Below, piece by piece: positions 1 to 9,967 of a DNA stretch of 64,000 bases. The stretch is from Entophlyctis helioformis. Taxonomy: Eukaryota; Chytridiomycota; Chytridiomycetes; Chytridiales; Chytriomycetaceae. The first letter of the stretch is position 1, and each line of letters begins with the position of its first letter. The stretch is taken from contig JAHLKH010000011.1 in the NCBI GenBank assembly GCA_025526915.1, positions 124,001-188,000 of the forward strand, given 5' to 3'. Below the pieces are notes generated by a model. The model did not search any database, had not been told where the DNA came from, and was given only the letters and a program-made list of their open reading frames with translations. The translations under genes and the position numbers were made by a program.

Positions 1-468
1 CCCGCCTGGGCCGCCCTCGACGTGCCCACCCGCCAGATCTGGCTCAACGCCGCTGCTGCAAAGGCCCAGCTGGCTCTCGACAACAGCCCCCACTCCCTCC
101 ACCCGTACAGCACCTTCAACACCCTGAACAGCATGGGCGGCTACTCTGGCAACCCTTACACTCTGTCGCCGTCTCCTTCTTCGGCATCCTCTTTCGCCGC
201 TCCGTCGTCGGCAATGCACATGTTTGAGCCCGCCTTGTCCAACAACAACAACAACAGCAACAACAGCAACTACTACAACCACCAGCAGTACCACGGTGCC
301 CATGCATTCCAGCAGCAGAACCACCAGCAGAACCACCAGCAGCACTACAGCCATTACGACCAGCATCCCTACTACATGGACGACACCCCGAGCCCCGTCC
401 TGCCCCACAACCAGATGCAGATGCACTACAACACGGCTGTGCGCTACGCTGAGCAGATCCCGTACTAG
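1..468 (+). CDS. Asn/Gln-rich protein, C-terminal part (5' end outside window)
   Basis: The reading frame is open from base 1 to a TAG stop at 466-468 and has no start in the window, so this is the last ~155 residues of a longer protein. It begins in an Ala-rich stretch and then becomes low complexity: Ser/Pro-rich (about residues 50-70), then Asn runs, then His/Gln-rich repeats (QQQNHQQNHQQ), ending ...YAEQIPY. No catalytic or fold signature is visible. Such N/Q/H-rich tails are common in fungal transcription regulators and RNA-binding proteins, but that is only a guess. It converges on CDC45. I do not recognise the family. Confidence 0.6.
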   Translation, partial: PAWAALDVPTRQIWLNAAAAKAQLALDNSPHSLHPYSTFNTLNSMGGYSGNPYTLSPSPSSASSFAAPSSAMHMFEPALSNNNNNSNNSNYYNHQQYHGAHAFQQQNHQQNHQQHYSHYDQHPYYMDDTPSPVLPHNQMQMHYNTAVRYAEQIPY

Positions 469-1198
469 TCGGATGGTGCACAGCACGCGTGTCGGTCTGT
501 CGGTCTGTCGCTGGTCGGTTGTCGCTGGTCGGTTGTCTCGTCTCGGTTCTCCTGCTACTGCTTGCATTTTGGCGCTTGGTCACAACACACCACACCTTCA
601 TCCGCACCATCACTATAGAACGGCGCGGTTCATGTATCTTTCTGCTGGGAGGCAGTCTTGTCGGCCTCTCTCTCTCTCCATCCTGTGATCTCTCTTCTTC
701 GTTGCACGTATCTGTACCGCCAACCCGTCGGCCAACTTTCCAACCAACCTACTACATTCACGCGGCGGCATCTGCGACGGCTCGGCTGTCTTTGGTCTTT
801 CTCGCCCGCCCGCCCGTTTGTCCGCTCGATATCTACAGCCACTCGTTTGCTCGCATCTCTCTACTACCTACTACCTACTCCACCTGCTCTCCACTAGTGT
901 GTCTCTGTTTCTTGTTTCTTTTTTCCTTCATCTGTCTGGCCCTGTCCTCCATCCCCCCTGCTCATCCACGGCTCTGCTCCTGGCATTCGTGTTTTTCTTT
1001 CCCATCCAAGACTTGTTTCTCTCTCTTTACATCACCATCCCTCCATCACCCCCTCCGTCACTCTCTAGCCTTATCTTACATCTTTTCTCACATCCCTACT
1101 CCACCCCCCAGATACTCTATAAATGTGTGCTACTTATTGGGCTGTTGATTGGACGATGGGGCGGAAGAGTCTAAAAAGACGGGACAGAGAGTGCCGCG
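469..1198. other. convergent 3' intergenic region, CT-rich
   Basis: This lies between the stop of the Asn/Gln-rich gene and the CDC45 stop. It holds short GTCGGTTGTCGCTG-type repeats at about 495-540 and a long pyrimidine-rich tract (about 660-1110). A TATA-like CTATAAAT sits near 1116, but with genes converging here I assign it no role. The forward ORFs inside are compositional (CT-rich, giving Leu/Ser) and I see no homology. Confidence 0.5.
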
Positions 1199-1603
1199 TC
1201 ACAGGTGCTGCTGGATCGACTCGAGAAACAGCGACAGGTCCTCTTTGCGCACGTGGCAATGCCAGACTCGAAGCTGTCAAACTTGACGTCCGTGTCCGTG
1301 TCCTGCGCCGCATTCGAGAATGCGATATGGAACCGGCTGTCCTCCCCATCACCCGTGTCAGCCCTACAAACACACACGGCAGGGTCGATCGCGGGATACA
1401 AGATGATGTCAAAACGCACTTTTTGGTCACGTCGCTCACGCCGTGTGTGCCTGACCGGCCAATTACCAGAAACCGTTCCGCGTCCGCGTCCAGGCCGAGC
1501 ACCATGACAAACGGCAGCCGCGGCCCGGGCTTGCTGCGGTACTCCTATTCCTCCCCCACCAGCGACAGGCCGCGCGTGCACGCGTCAGTTCCAGCACACG
1601 CAA

Positions 1604-1636
<33 letters not shown>

Positions 1637-4600
1637 CACCTCATGAGCGTCCATCAGGAACCCACACAGCCGGCTCGCAAGGCCAACGCTGCCGCCCACG
1701 ACTGCCGCGTCGACCGAGGCCGTGGTGGCCGCCATGTCGACCGCAAGCGACCGCACCACCACCATGCGGAACTTGGCGAGGCACTGGATGCCCTTGGCGT
1801 CAAGGACAGCAAACGCCGTGCGCGTGAGCAGCTTCTGGAAATGGATGGCCAGGAGCGTGCCGTGGAGGAGCAGGTGGTGGCTGCACGGCGTTGGCACGCG
1901 AGTCAGTACACCTATCCAGGGAAAAATGCAAGCACACAAGAGAGGCAAGAGAGCCAAGAGGGGGCAGCAGATACCGTACTTGGTCAGCGCGTCCAACGCA
2001 ATGTAAAAGTTGCGTGTGTGGGCTGGCGTCGTGCTGCCGGCAATCACCGCATGCGCCGGATCGTCAAACACGCGCGCCGCGATCGCGCCGGCCGTGCTGC
2101 GCGTGCCCACGCCTGCTCCCACGAGCCCATGGTCGCCGCCGTCGCCGCCCGTCTCGTCCGTCGTCGCCCCCGCATCGCGGAACGATAGGATCGCTCCGTG
2201 CACATGCCGGCTGTCCGCGACCGTGAGCCCTAGCACCTGTTCGTACGTGCCGGTCGTCGTCCCGCTCCCGCCCCGCTGCCACTGCCACCATTCCCATTGC
2301 CACTGCCGCCTGCAGTCTGTCCGCCCGCTTCGGCATCACTGCCGCCACCGTGCAGCCACGACACGCCGCCATCGCCCAGAGCCGCGAGTGCGTACACGGC
2401 GTCCGACGCAGACACCACGCTCGCGTACCCCTCGGTGCGATAAAACGATGGGAAACTGAGGTCCGCCATGTTGTACTTGGGGGCAAGGTCGAGCAGCTTG
2501 GTGTCCACAAGCCGCTTGTACGGCAGCGACATCTCCCTGTAGATCTGCTTGGACTCTTTCTGGGGGAACCTGTTGGACAGGATGTGTGTGAGCCAATCGC
2601 GCATGTGTGGGTCTTGTCACAGGAGAGAGAGACGCGAGAGAGAGACGCGAGAGGTGCGAGGGAAAGCAGACGATGCCAGCGGCTTACCCCATCTTGACAA
2701 GCAGGTTCGTGAGACGCTGCCGGCCCTTGGCACGCCACACACCGAGCTTGGTGGCAACGTACTCGGAGTGGAACAGGCTCTCGTACAGCGACCAGTGCTT
2801 GAGCAGCGCGAGCCGCAGGTCCACAAAATAGTGGATGCTGCGGTCGTCGGCGGCTCTTCCACCTCCACTTCCTCCACTGCCTCCGCTGCTGCCCCCGCCA
2901 GCGATGCCTGTCGTGGCCGGCTGGCCGGGACGAGCAGCGTCCAAATCGTCCAGGTCAAGCCCAAGGCCGAGCGACATGGACGCAGATGCCGCCGCAGATG
3001 CCGACGAGGCCGACGTGACGGACCGCGCTTGCATCCGCCGCACATCGTCCTTGTAGAGCTCGACTTGCCGCAGGTACTGCACCAGACTCACCCGGCTATG
3101 GATAAACTGGTCCGTCAACCCGACAATCGCGAACCTGTTGGCTCCACCATGCCCATCCCCCATCCCCATCCAACAGTCTTGTTGTCAGAACACTCTGAAC
3201 CACGCCTCCAACTGGCGCAGCAGCAACAGCAAAGTGGGAGAATGGAGAGCACGGAGGAGTCTGCGACTCACCACAGAAAATCCATGCTGGTGCGGCCGAG
3301 CTGCGTGACGAGCTGGTACATGAGACCCGACGCAGACATGCCATGGTAGGCACCGCGCTGGTAGTACTCGGCCACCAGGCGGTAGTTTTCGCGACGCTGG
3401 AGCTTGCGTTGTCTGTCCCTCTTTGCGCGCTTCTGCCGCCCATCGCCGCTGCCTGCCGCTGCTCCCGACACTGCTGCTGTGGTTGTTGCGCTTGTTGCTG
3501 CAGGTTGGACGCCCGCATCTGGCGTCTTGCGTTTGCGCTGGAGCGGCTGGCCATCAGTTGTGTTGTCCGTGGGACGCGCATCCGGCTTGGCGAGCAGAGG
3601 ACGTGTCGGACGCGGTCGGTTGGCCGGCCGGTTCTCTTTATCTTCATCATCGCCTTCGTCGTCGTCATTATCGGATGCGCCGCCGTTTGTGCTCCTGTCG
3701 TCGTTGCCATCGCCGTCACCATCATCCTTGCCGTCACCTGGCTCGTCGTCGCCTTGATCGCTGTCGTCGCTGTCACGATCACCGTGACCATCCTCCTCCC
3801 TGCCCTTGTTCCTGCCAGCATCCTCCACCCCATCGCCATCCTCATCATCCGAGCCAGAGTCCGAGTCCGATCCACTGTCCTCGCTCGAGTCCCCATCAAA
3901 CTGTATGCGGCCGTCAGCCCACTTCCACCAAACACGCAGACACACGCTGCACAACGAAGCACCACGCACCTCTAGCTCCTCGTAGGCAGCCTTGAGGTCA
4001 GCCATCCGACCGCCACCCGCGCTGCCGTCGTCAAACACACGCACAGCGTCGGACCCGTACAGGTTCTTGAGGTTGACCGGCCGCCGGGCGTCCACGACAT
4101 ACAGCGTCACAGCGTCCGACTGCACCAGGTCGCCAAAGTACTCGGTGATGTCGACGAGCGCACCGACGTTGATGAGGATGATGGATCGCAGCTGCCACAC
4201 AGCGGGCATGCGTTAGTCGGATATGAGAGCGAGGGCGGGGCATGGCCAAGAGCCTGGGCACATACATCTTGGGTCGAGGACTGCAGGATCGACCGTGACG
4301 AGGCGTCGAGAGCGTCGTAGCCGTTGACGGGCACGACCCGATGGACGATGCAGTCGGCCTTGAGCAGCGTCTGTCCACAGCCGCCCGGTTGCAGATGTCA
4401 GTGCTCCTGCCAGGCAGACAGCCGTTCAACCGTCCAGCCGTCCAGCCGTCGAGACAGCCAGCAGGACACCACGCAGCGACGCACAACCAGAATCTTGAGA
4501 GCACACAGCGAGTCGACGTCCGAGGTGGCCACAAAGACAAGCACCGTGCTGCTGCCTGCTGCGCTGCCCGTCTGGCCGCTACCGCCACTGCCGCCACTGT

Positions 4601-4712
4601 TGCCGCTGTTGCCGCCCGACAGAGCCTGCGAGCGGATACGCTCGTACTCCTTGTCCAGCAGCTCAAACTGAGCAATGCCCATGTCCGACGCTCTTGTCAA
4701 ACGTTCGGACAA
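1199..4712 (-). CDS. CDC45: CDC45, replication-fork helicase (CMG) subunit
   Basis: Cdc45 joins MCM2-7 and GINS to form the replicative helicase. The N-terminus reads ...VLVFVATSDVDSLCALKIL (the DHH-like motif of the family), then VDARRPVNLKNLYG, a long acidic Asp/Ser/Glu linker, then AIVGLTDQFIHSR and RLALLKHWSLYESLFHS with GRQRL...KMG, all in family order. Supported exons are 4488-4712, 4266-4370, 3970-4191, 3272-3900, 2688-3134 and from 2569 downward. The C-terminus HVRKEDLSLFLESIQQHL with TGA at 1199-1201 matches the conserved Cdc45 end. Two frame changes without usable introns occur near 2262 (a Gly-rich stretch) and near 1215-1275, and the join near 1970 is unclear. An alternative start is Met at 4682. 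The start codon lies only 18 bp from the left arm of the inverted repeat, so its promoter is probably inside that arm. Confidence 0.88.
1613..1639. repeat. (CA)n microsatellite in a CDC45 intron
   Basis: About 27 bp of near-perfect CA repeat. On the coding strand it reads (GT)n immediately after the exon ending ...GFLMDAHE, so the 5' splice donor is embedded in the repeat. Confidence 0.8.
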
Positions 4713-5196
4713 GCTCGGTCGCGTTCAAGCAGCCAACGGCTGTTTGAGCAGAGCGAGCAGCCAACCTCTGCCAACCACTGCGGCCAACCACGCCAGCCAA
4801 GAGCATCGGCAGCCAGCCAGCCAACTGCACTCGCTCGATGCGCAGGCGAGCCACGCAAGCAAGGGCGGGCACAGCACGCAATGCCGTCCCGTCCTGCTGC
4901 CGCCGTCCAAGTCGCAGGCACGATCGCAGGATCAATGCCCAGGACCGGCCGCGCCATTTTCATTTTCATCTTTTTGGTTTTTGGTTTATGTGGGTTTGGA
5001 GATCCGCGCCGCCACATCAGTGAGCTTGGCACTTCATCTCTCCAAACACGCACAAGGGAGGGGAAAGCGCAAGGCCAGGCCACACCAGCAGCCCGACCCC
5101 CGCAACTAAAACCCCCCCACACTCAGACTCAGGCTCAGGCCACAACAGCATGCATCTCAGCATGCATGTCTCAGCATGCATGTCTGAGAAACCACC

Positions 5197-5220
5197 GCCA
5201 TGATCATTGTTGATCATGGC
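5197..5220. repeat. perfect hairpin in the repeat arm
   Basis: GCCATGATCA is followed by a 4-nt loop and then its exact reverse complement TGATCATGGC. The second arm carries the same hairpin at 54568-54591. Confidence 0.8.
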
Positions 5221-5357
5221 ATCACTTGCAGCAGCAGTAAGAGGAGGAGAGGAGGGGCAGCCCTTGAACCGCGCGCCATCCGAACCAGTCCGTCGCCGGG
5301 TGTCGTCTTGCCGTCGCTGGCTGTCGCCGCCGCGGCTGGCTGCTGCCAGAGTCGTCG

Positions 5358-5531
5358 TCACCGGATGAGGGGCATCACTTCCCTCCACCGGCGACAAGGA
5401 CTGGCCAACTCGCCCTGTGCTGCCGGGCAAGGCAAGCAGGCACGGCGAAGCAGAGGGCGAGCTGGGAACGACGCGAGCGAGCGGTGCGAGCTTCGGGCAA
5501 GACGCTCTTGGCGGTGGCGACGGACGGTCAT
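5358..5531 (-). CDS. 57-codon ORF kept in both repeat arms (left copy)
   Basis: This ORF begins MTVRRHRQERLARSSHRS and ends in WREVMPLIR with TGA. It starts ~250 bp downstream of the arm's TATA box. The right-arm copy (54257-54430) has the same length and differs by one residue (Ala/Thr). It is Arg-rich and has no known domain. The stretch upstream of the ATG differs between arms by one A in an A5/A6 run, so only the part from this ATG is in the same frame in both. High identity of the arms alone could explain its survival, so coding status is doubtful. Confidence 0.25.
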   Translation of the reverse strand: MTVRRHRQERLARSSHRSLASFPARPLLRRACLPCPAAQGELASPCRRWREVMPLIR

Positions 5532-5781
5532 GGACTTTTTTAGGGTGAGCAGCCAGCCTTGATGTTTGGGGTTTAGAGGTTGTCAGAGTCAAGAGACTCG
5601 ACGAGGATGGCAACGAACGAGCGACAGCAAGAGCGGTGGCAGCAGCAGAAGTCGCTGTTGCCGTTGCCGTTGTGGCAAACTCCCGCCCGTGCTGTCGCCG
5701 TCGTGCCTGTGTGGTAGTAGTGGTAGTAGTGGTTGTTTGAGTGGAGAGAACGGCGGAAGGGCAGCGGGGGAACCGGCCGGC

Positions 5782-5788
5782 TTTTATA
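5782..5788 (-). promoter_or_regulatory. TATA box in left repeat arm, facing CDC45
   Basis: TATAAAA on the minus strand, followed downstream by a pyrimidine/ACCACTACC-rich leader typical of a fungal 5' UTR. Transcription from here would run leftwards through the arm toward CDC45 (ATG 4712), about 1.07 kb away. Confidence 0.5.
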
Positions 5789-6060
5789 CGGGGGAGCGAG
5801 AGAAGCTTTCAGCAGCGAGAAGGCGGAGGACAGACGGAGGGATGCTGCCCTGTGTGCGAGGGGCGGAGCTTGGATGAATTGCCACAGTGGCACCGGGCTG
5901 TGTGGTGTGTGTGTGGTGTGCGTGTGTGCGTGTGAGAGAGCGGAGTTTGTCAGTGCCATCTGCATGGCCTCATCCCCGTCGACTCGCAGCCAATCCCGCC
6001 TGTGTCACTGTGCGCTGGTTGTGCTCCAAACCTGGATGCGATGACGCGTTGACACGACGC

Positions 6061-6073
6061 GTTGCTGGGCAAC
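6061..6073. promoter_or_regulatory. X-box-like (RFX-type) palindrome in the left arm
   Basis: GTTGCTGGGCAAC is an imperfect GTTGC-N3-GCAAC dyad resembling the RFX-family X-box (GTNRCC-N-RGYAAC) with one deviation. The right arm carries it as GTTGCCCAGCAAC at 53731-53743. Function is not shown. Confidence 0.35.
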
Positions 6074-6785
6074 GGATTTCGCGATTCAACGATTCACGAG
6101 TCAGCGAGGAAGTCAGCAAGGACAGGGCCGGCTGGCGGCTGGCTGGCTGGGGGACACAGACGCACAGACAGACGCATGCGGCCATGCCTGGGTGACGTGC
6201 TCGGCCACCTGCAGCAAGCCAGACGCCGAGAACTTGCCGTCTGGCTGAGCTCATGACGGCATCGTTGTCGGCCTGCTGCCACAAACGCAACGAGCAGCAA
6301 TGCACAGCAATGCACGCACATGCAATCCTGACACGCCGTTGCATGTCGGAGGTTGGCACGGCGGAGCGTCAAAGGGAGGGGGACTCGCTCAGTGGCACGG
6401 CGGATGAGTGACGCATCATGCCGTCGCCCTGTTGTCGCGATCCGGTGCGGTCTGCAGCTCAAGCACCGTCGAGTACAGAGCAGGGCAGCGTGTGCTGCAT
6501 GAGTGGCACAGTGTCGATGCCATGCCATGAGTGTCGGTCTCAGCAGCCTGCCTGTCGACTGCCTGGCTGTCCAAGTGCATGCAATGAAGCACAGTGCAGG
6601 CATCGAATGCTTGAGCATGTCCAAGCAGATCTCGCATCTGTCCTGCACGCTCAACGGACAACACAGCAGACGACCAACAGCAGACGACCGACAGCCAGTC
6701 TGTTTGCGCTGTCCATGCTCGGTCGGCTGCTGAACCACAGCAGGGGTCTGTGTCGGTCCAACTGGCTCGCTCTGCTGGGCAAGAG

Positions 6786-8988
6786 CCCTGTGATGCAAGA
6801 CGGCAGCTTCATTACAGCTCGTTGTGCGTTGGTGGTGCTGGCGCTGGTGCTGGCTCGGCAACCTTTTGCCCAACATGTCCAGCTTGGCCATGTCCATGCG
6901 ATCCGGGTTTCTTCCATCTTCGCTCTCGGCAGCAGTCGGTAGAGTCCACTTGCCACCATCATCGCTTTCGCCGTGTCCGCCATCCGTGACAGATTCTGCC
7001 TGAAGTTCCGAATCGCCCGCCATATCATATGGCTTGTACTCGTGTGCGACTCTGCTGTCTTCCTCGTCGTCCTCGTCCTCGTCATCGCCGGCATTGCTCT
7101 TGCCGCCATCTTGTGCAGTGCTTGATCCAGGCATAGCCGCCGGTGAGGGTGCGCGGGATCGCCAACAGACGGCGTTTCGAACTCGAGCTTGTATGCATCG
7201 GCATTGTCGTACATGCCGTACTGTCCGTTCTCGTCCATCCCTACAATGAACCACAACGGCGCGAGTGCAGACCTTGATCCCTTCTCCTTGTCCGTGTGGT
7301 CTTCAGGGAATGTAAAGTGTACCCAGGCCTGAACAATGTTGCCTGGAAAAGTCGGAAGGAGGACCTTGGCGTCGACGACCTGACCGGTCTCAAAATCGAT
7401 GTGCTCAACCACCATCTGGCCGTATGTGTCGAGGTAAAGCCGGACGAGTACATAGTAACGTGTGTCGTACTCGTGGCTCAGGATCTTGGTGGGGTTATCA
7501 ACCTGACCAGTGGCGCTTGGGTTAGTGCAAGTCGGGGCAGAGCCACGATGCATGCCAAACGATGCTTGCATTACCTGGTGCAGCGAGATAACAGAAACAT
7601 GCGGCTCGTCGCTGTCGTGCTCCGACACACGCACAATCCAGTCGCCACTCGGAAGCTGCATGACAAAGTCACGCATAAACACATCGCTACTGCCCAGGTC
7701 GACGAGGTTGTTGACGATAAACCCTTCGGATCCAGGGCCGATAATGTATTCGGACATGAACCGCGCATTACCCGCCTCGATCGAGTAAAGGCCAAGATCA
7801 TGGTCAACGTCTCGCCACACAATCCATCGGTTCTGCGGATCGCCGATAACAATGACCGTGCCGGGAAGCGTTGGTGCATAGATGGGCGAGCCCAGGGCGA
7901 TAGTCTCGGAGCGCGTGGTTTCACCAGTGGTGATGCTCATGCAGTGGATGTGGATCGATGAGGTGGAGATCGAGTGGCTGTCGAAGCCAATGGCGACGTA
8001 CTCTTCGCGGCCGATGATGAGACGGCTGAACAGCACGTCTGGGAAGCTGCCCACCAGAATGCGTGTCAGTTGGACGCTTTGTGCAGACAGTCAGCCAGGA
8101 TGGCAAACCTTTGGGACAGATCGTGGGCCCAGAGTCTGCGGCCAAGGACATCGAACGATGCGACGTATCGGCCGGCATGCAGTGTTGCAAACATGGGCGA
8201 GTCTGCGTCCTCTTCGTACACAAACGCCACATCGTAGGCCGTGTCGTCGTCGTCGTTGTCGTCGTCGTTGTTGCTGTTGGGCATCTCGGCTTGATCTCCA
8301 GCGTCTGCAGCAGGCTCGTCACTGGCAACCAGGTCGGCCAGGTCGACTCTGGCTGTCGAGCTTCCCACACGAGCGTCCCACAAGCCAACAAACCGGCCGT
8401 TCCTGCCCGACAGGGTCACGATGGCTGTTGCACGCCACGTCGTCGACAGTCAGCCACAGTCCACGGCAGGCCACACACAGCAGCAGGACACTGGACGCAC
8501 TTGGCTGCGAGAACCCGACTCGCTTGAACCGCTCGCCGCCGTTCATTGTGTTGTTGAACCGGAACCCAGACGCCGTCGCATTCAGCACACCAATCGACGT
8601 TGCATCCGCCACCACGTAGAGGTCGCTTCCTTTGGCCACAGGGCCAATGAAGCGGGTCTGGTCGACCGCAGCACCAATGGGCAGGTACCAGCTGTGCGAG
8701 ATGCCCCACGTGTATGGAGTGCCGTCGTAGACGCTCGGTGCAGCAGCCGGAGTGCTGGAGTTGCCGCCTGCGGTGACATCAACGGCACTGTCGACGTTGT
8801 CGATGCTGTTGGTTGGTGTTGGTGTTGGCGTTGGGTTGGTCTGTCTTTGAAGACCGTTGGGCCAGAGTGTCGGCGGCAGGCGGAGAGTCGGCGATGCCAG
8901 TGTCGGCTTCGAGCAGTGGTTGAGCAGTAGCAACGGCTGCTGACGCCCCGAGCATGAGCGCCATCAACCACACATGAATCCTCGCCAT
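6786..8988 (-). CDS. secreted or ER-luminal beta-propeller-like protein, 3' end lost into repeat arm
   Basis: The N-terminus MARIHVWLMALMLGASAAVA is a clear signal peptide. Downstream exons (8501-8988, 8109-8424, from 8046 downward, with a 69-nt in-phase intron around 7505-7575) encode repeated short beta-strand-like blocks such as GRYVASFDVLGRRLWAHDL and DPQNRWIVWRDVDHDLGLYS, as in PQQ/WD-like propellers, then an acidic stretch (DDEDEDDEEDS). EMC1 is one possible relative but I cannot confirm it. There is a one-base frame change after the signal peptide (about 8830-8880) and another near 7135. The frame has no stop before entering the repeat arm at 6785 and runs on to about 6094, so the native C-terminus appears replaced by repeat sequence. 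Confidence 0.5.
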
Positions 8989-9967
8989 CTAGTGATTGCA
9001 GGGACACCGGCAAGCAGCGCGATGTGGCGTTGCTGCACGCCACGCCATGCCATGCCTTGCAACGATGCGACGAGCATGGCGAGCATGGCGAGCACTTGAA
9101 GGAGAGCCCGCCAGCAGATCTGTGTGGCCACAGCCTCGCCAGGTGTGTGTCAGCTGCAGTCCAAGTCTGCCCTCTCACACAGCGAGCCTCTGTCCAGGCA
9201 GCTTCTGGTCTCGCCATTGCCAAGGCCGCACACACACACCTCTTGTCGACTGACACTTGCAACTCTCGTGCTCGTTGGTGCTCGCTCGTTGGTGCCATGC
9301 GCAGACAAGGCGATGGATGCCAGCAGGCTGTGGCTTTCTCTGCCCATCACCCGCACCAGACTGCCTCGCACACACACACAGTCCAAGTCGCATCCTGTCC
9401 TTGATACCAACATTGCACAATCGCATCTCCTTCACCGTCCTGTGTTGCACGACTCGGGTCAGACCCGTTCAGCGTGCCAGACCCGTTCAGCGTGACTCTG
9501 CCACCCCGTTTGCTATCACGCGTCGCTGGCCTTGTGCCACAGCCGCGTGGCAATGGCCGGATCCTTCCGACAAACACGGGTCGCGTCGGCAGCTCGTCAG
9601 TGCGGATCCTCCCTGGATCATCCAGAGACAGGGCTCATCTGCCTTTCGCCTCTTGTCTCGTCATCGGCCAGACTCGAGCAAGTGGGCTCTTGCTCGCACA
9701 CTCGGCGGAAGCGCAGCGCTGGTGCACTGCACCGCGTACTGGCCGTCAGGGTCGAGCGAGGGTCGCAACAGGGTCCATGAATGCGGCCATGCATCCAAGG
9801 GTCGACTCACGAGCCCACCTCACTCACTGACTCGCTCGCACACTCGGCGTCCCATGCCACACTGGCCACACTGCCCGCACTGCCCCTTGCTGGTCCGTCG
9901 CCTATAAGAACTGACCGCCACCCCCCGCCTCTCGTGCTCACCACCCACAGACAAGACAATACAAGCC
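8989..9967. other. divergent intergenic region
   Basis: This lies between the start of the secreted propeller-like gene (minus) and the fungalysin gene (plus). It contains CA-rich microsatellite patches (about 9225-9240, 9366-9384) and a duplicated CAGACCCGTTCAGCGTG near 9464-9495. I see no conserved ORF. Confidence 0.5.
9903..9908 (+). promoter_or_regulatory. TATA-like element of the fungalysin gene
   Basis: TATAAG in the context CGCCTATAAGAACTG, 65 bp before the ATG at 9968, followed by a C-rich leader and ACAAGACAATACAAGCC just before the start codon. Confidence 0.5.

Larger units (their letters stand above)
4731..6785 (+). repeat. left arm of a ~2.05 kb inverted repeat (transposon-like unit)
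   Basis: The reverse complement of this segment recurs at 52998-55047. By eye the match starts at AGCCAACGGCTG (4731) and ends at TGCTGGGCAAGAG (6785), and flanking bases do not match. Within a 174-nt stretch I count one difference, while other parts carry small indels. Near each end sits the same 12-mer in opposite orientation, AGCAGAGCGAGC at 4747-4758 and GCTCGCTCTGCT at 6765-6776. The arm holds a minus-strand TATA box, a 57-codon ORF, a hairpin, a triplicated ATGCATG-containing unit (about 5150-5188) and an X-box-like site. The left edge abuts CDC45 and the right edge cuts into the gene at 6786-8988. Confidence 0.9.

Noticed and set aside
489..1148. 219-residue plus-strand ORF in the CT-rich region
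   Set aside because: Leu/Ser/Pro-rich translation of a pyrimidine tract with no homology; it lies in a convergent 3' region.
1613..1639. Functional element in the CA repeat of CDC45
   Set aside because: A plain intronic microsatellite, with nothing beyond the repeat to support a role.
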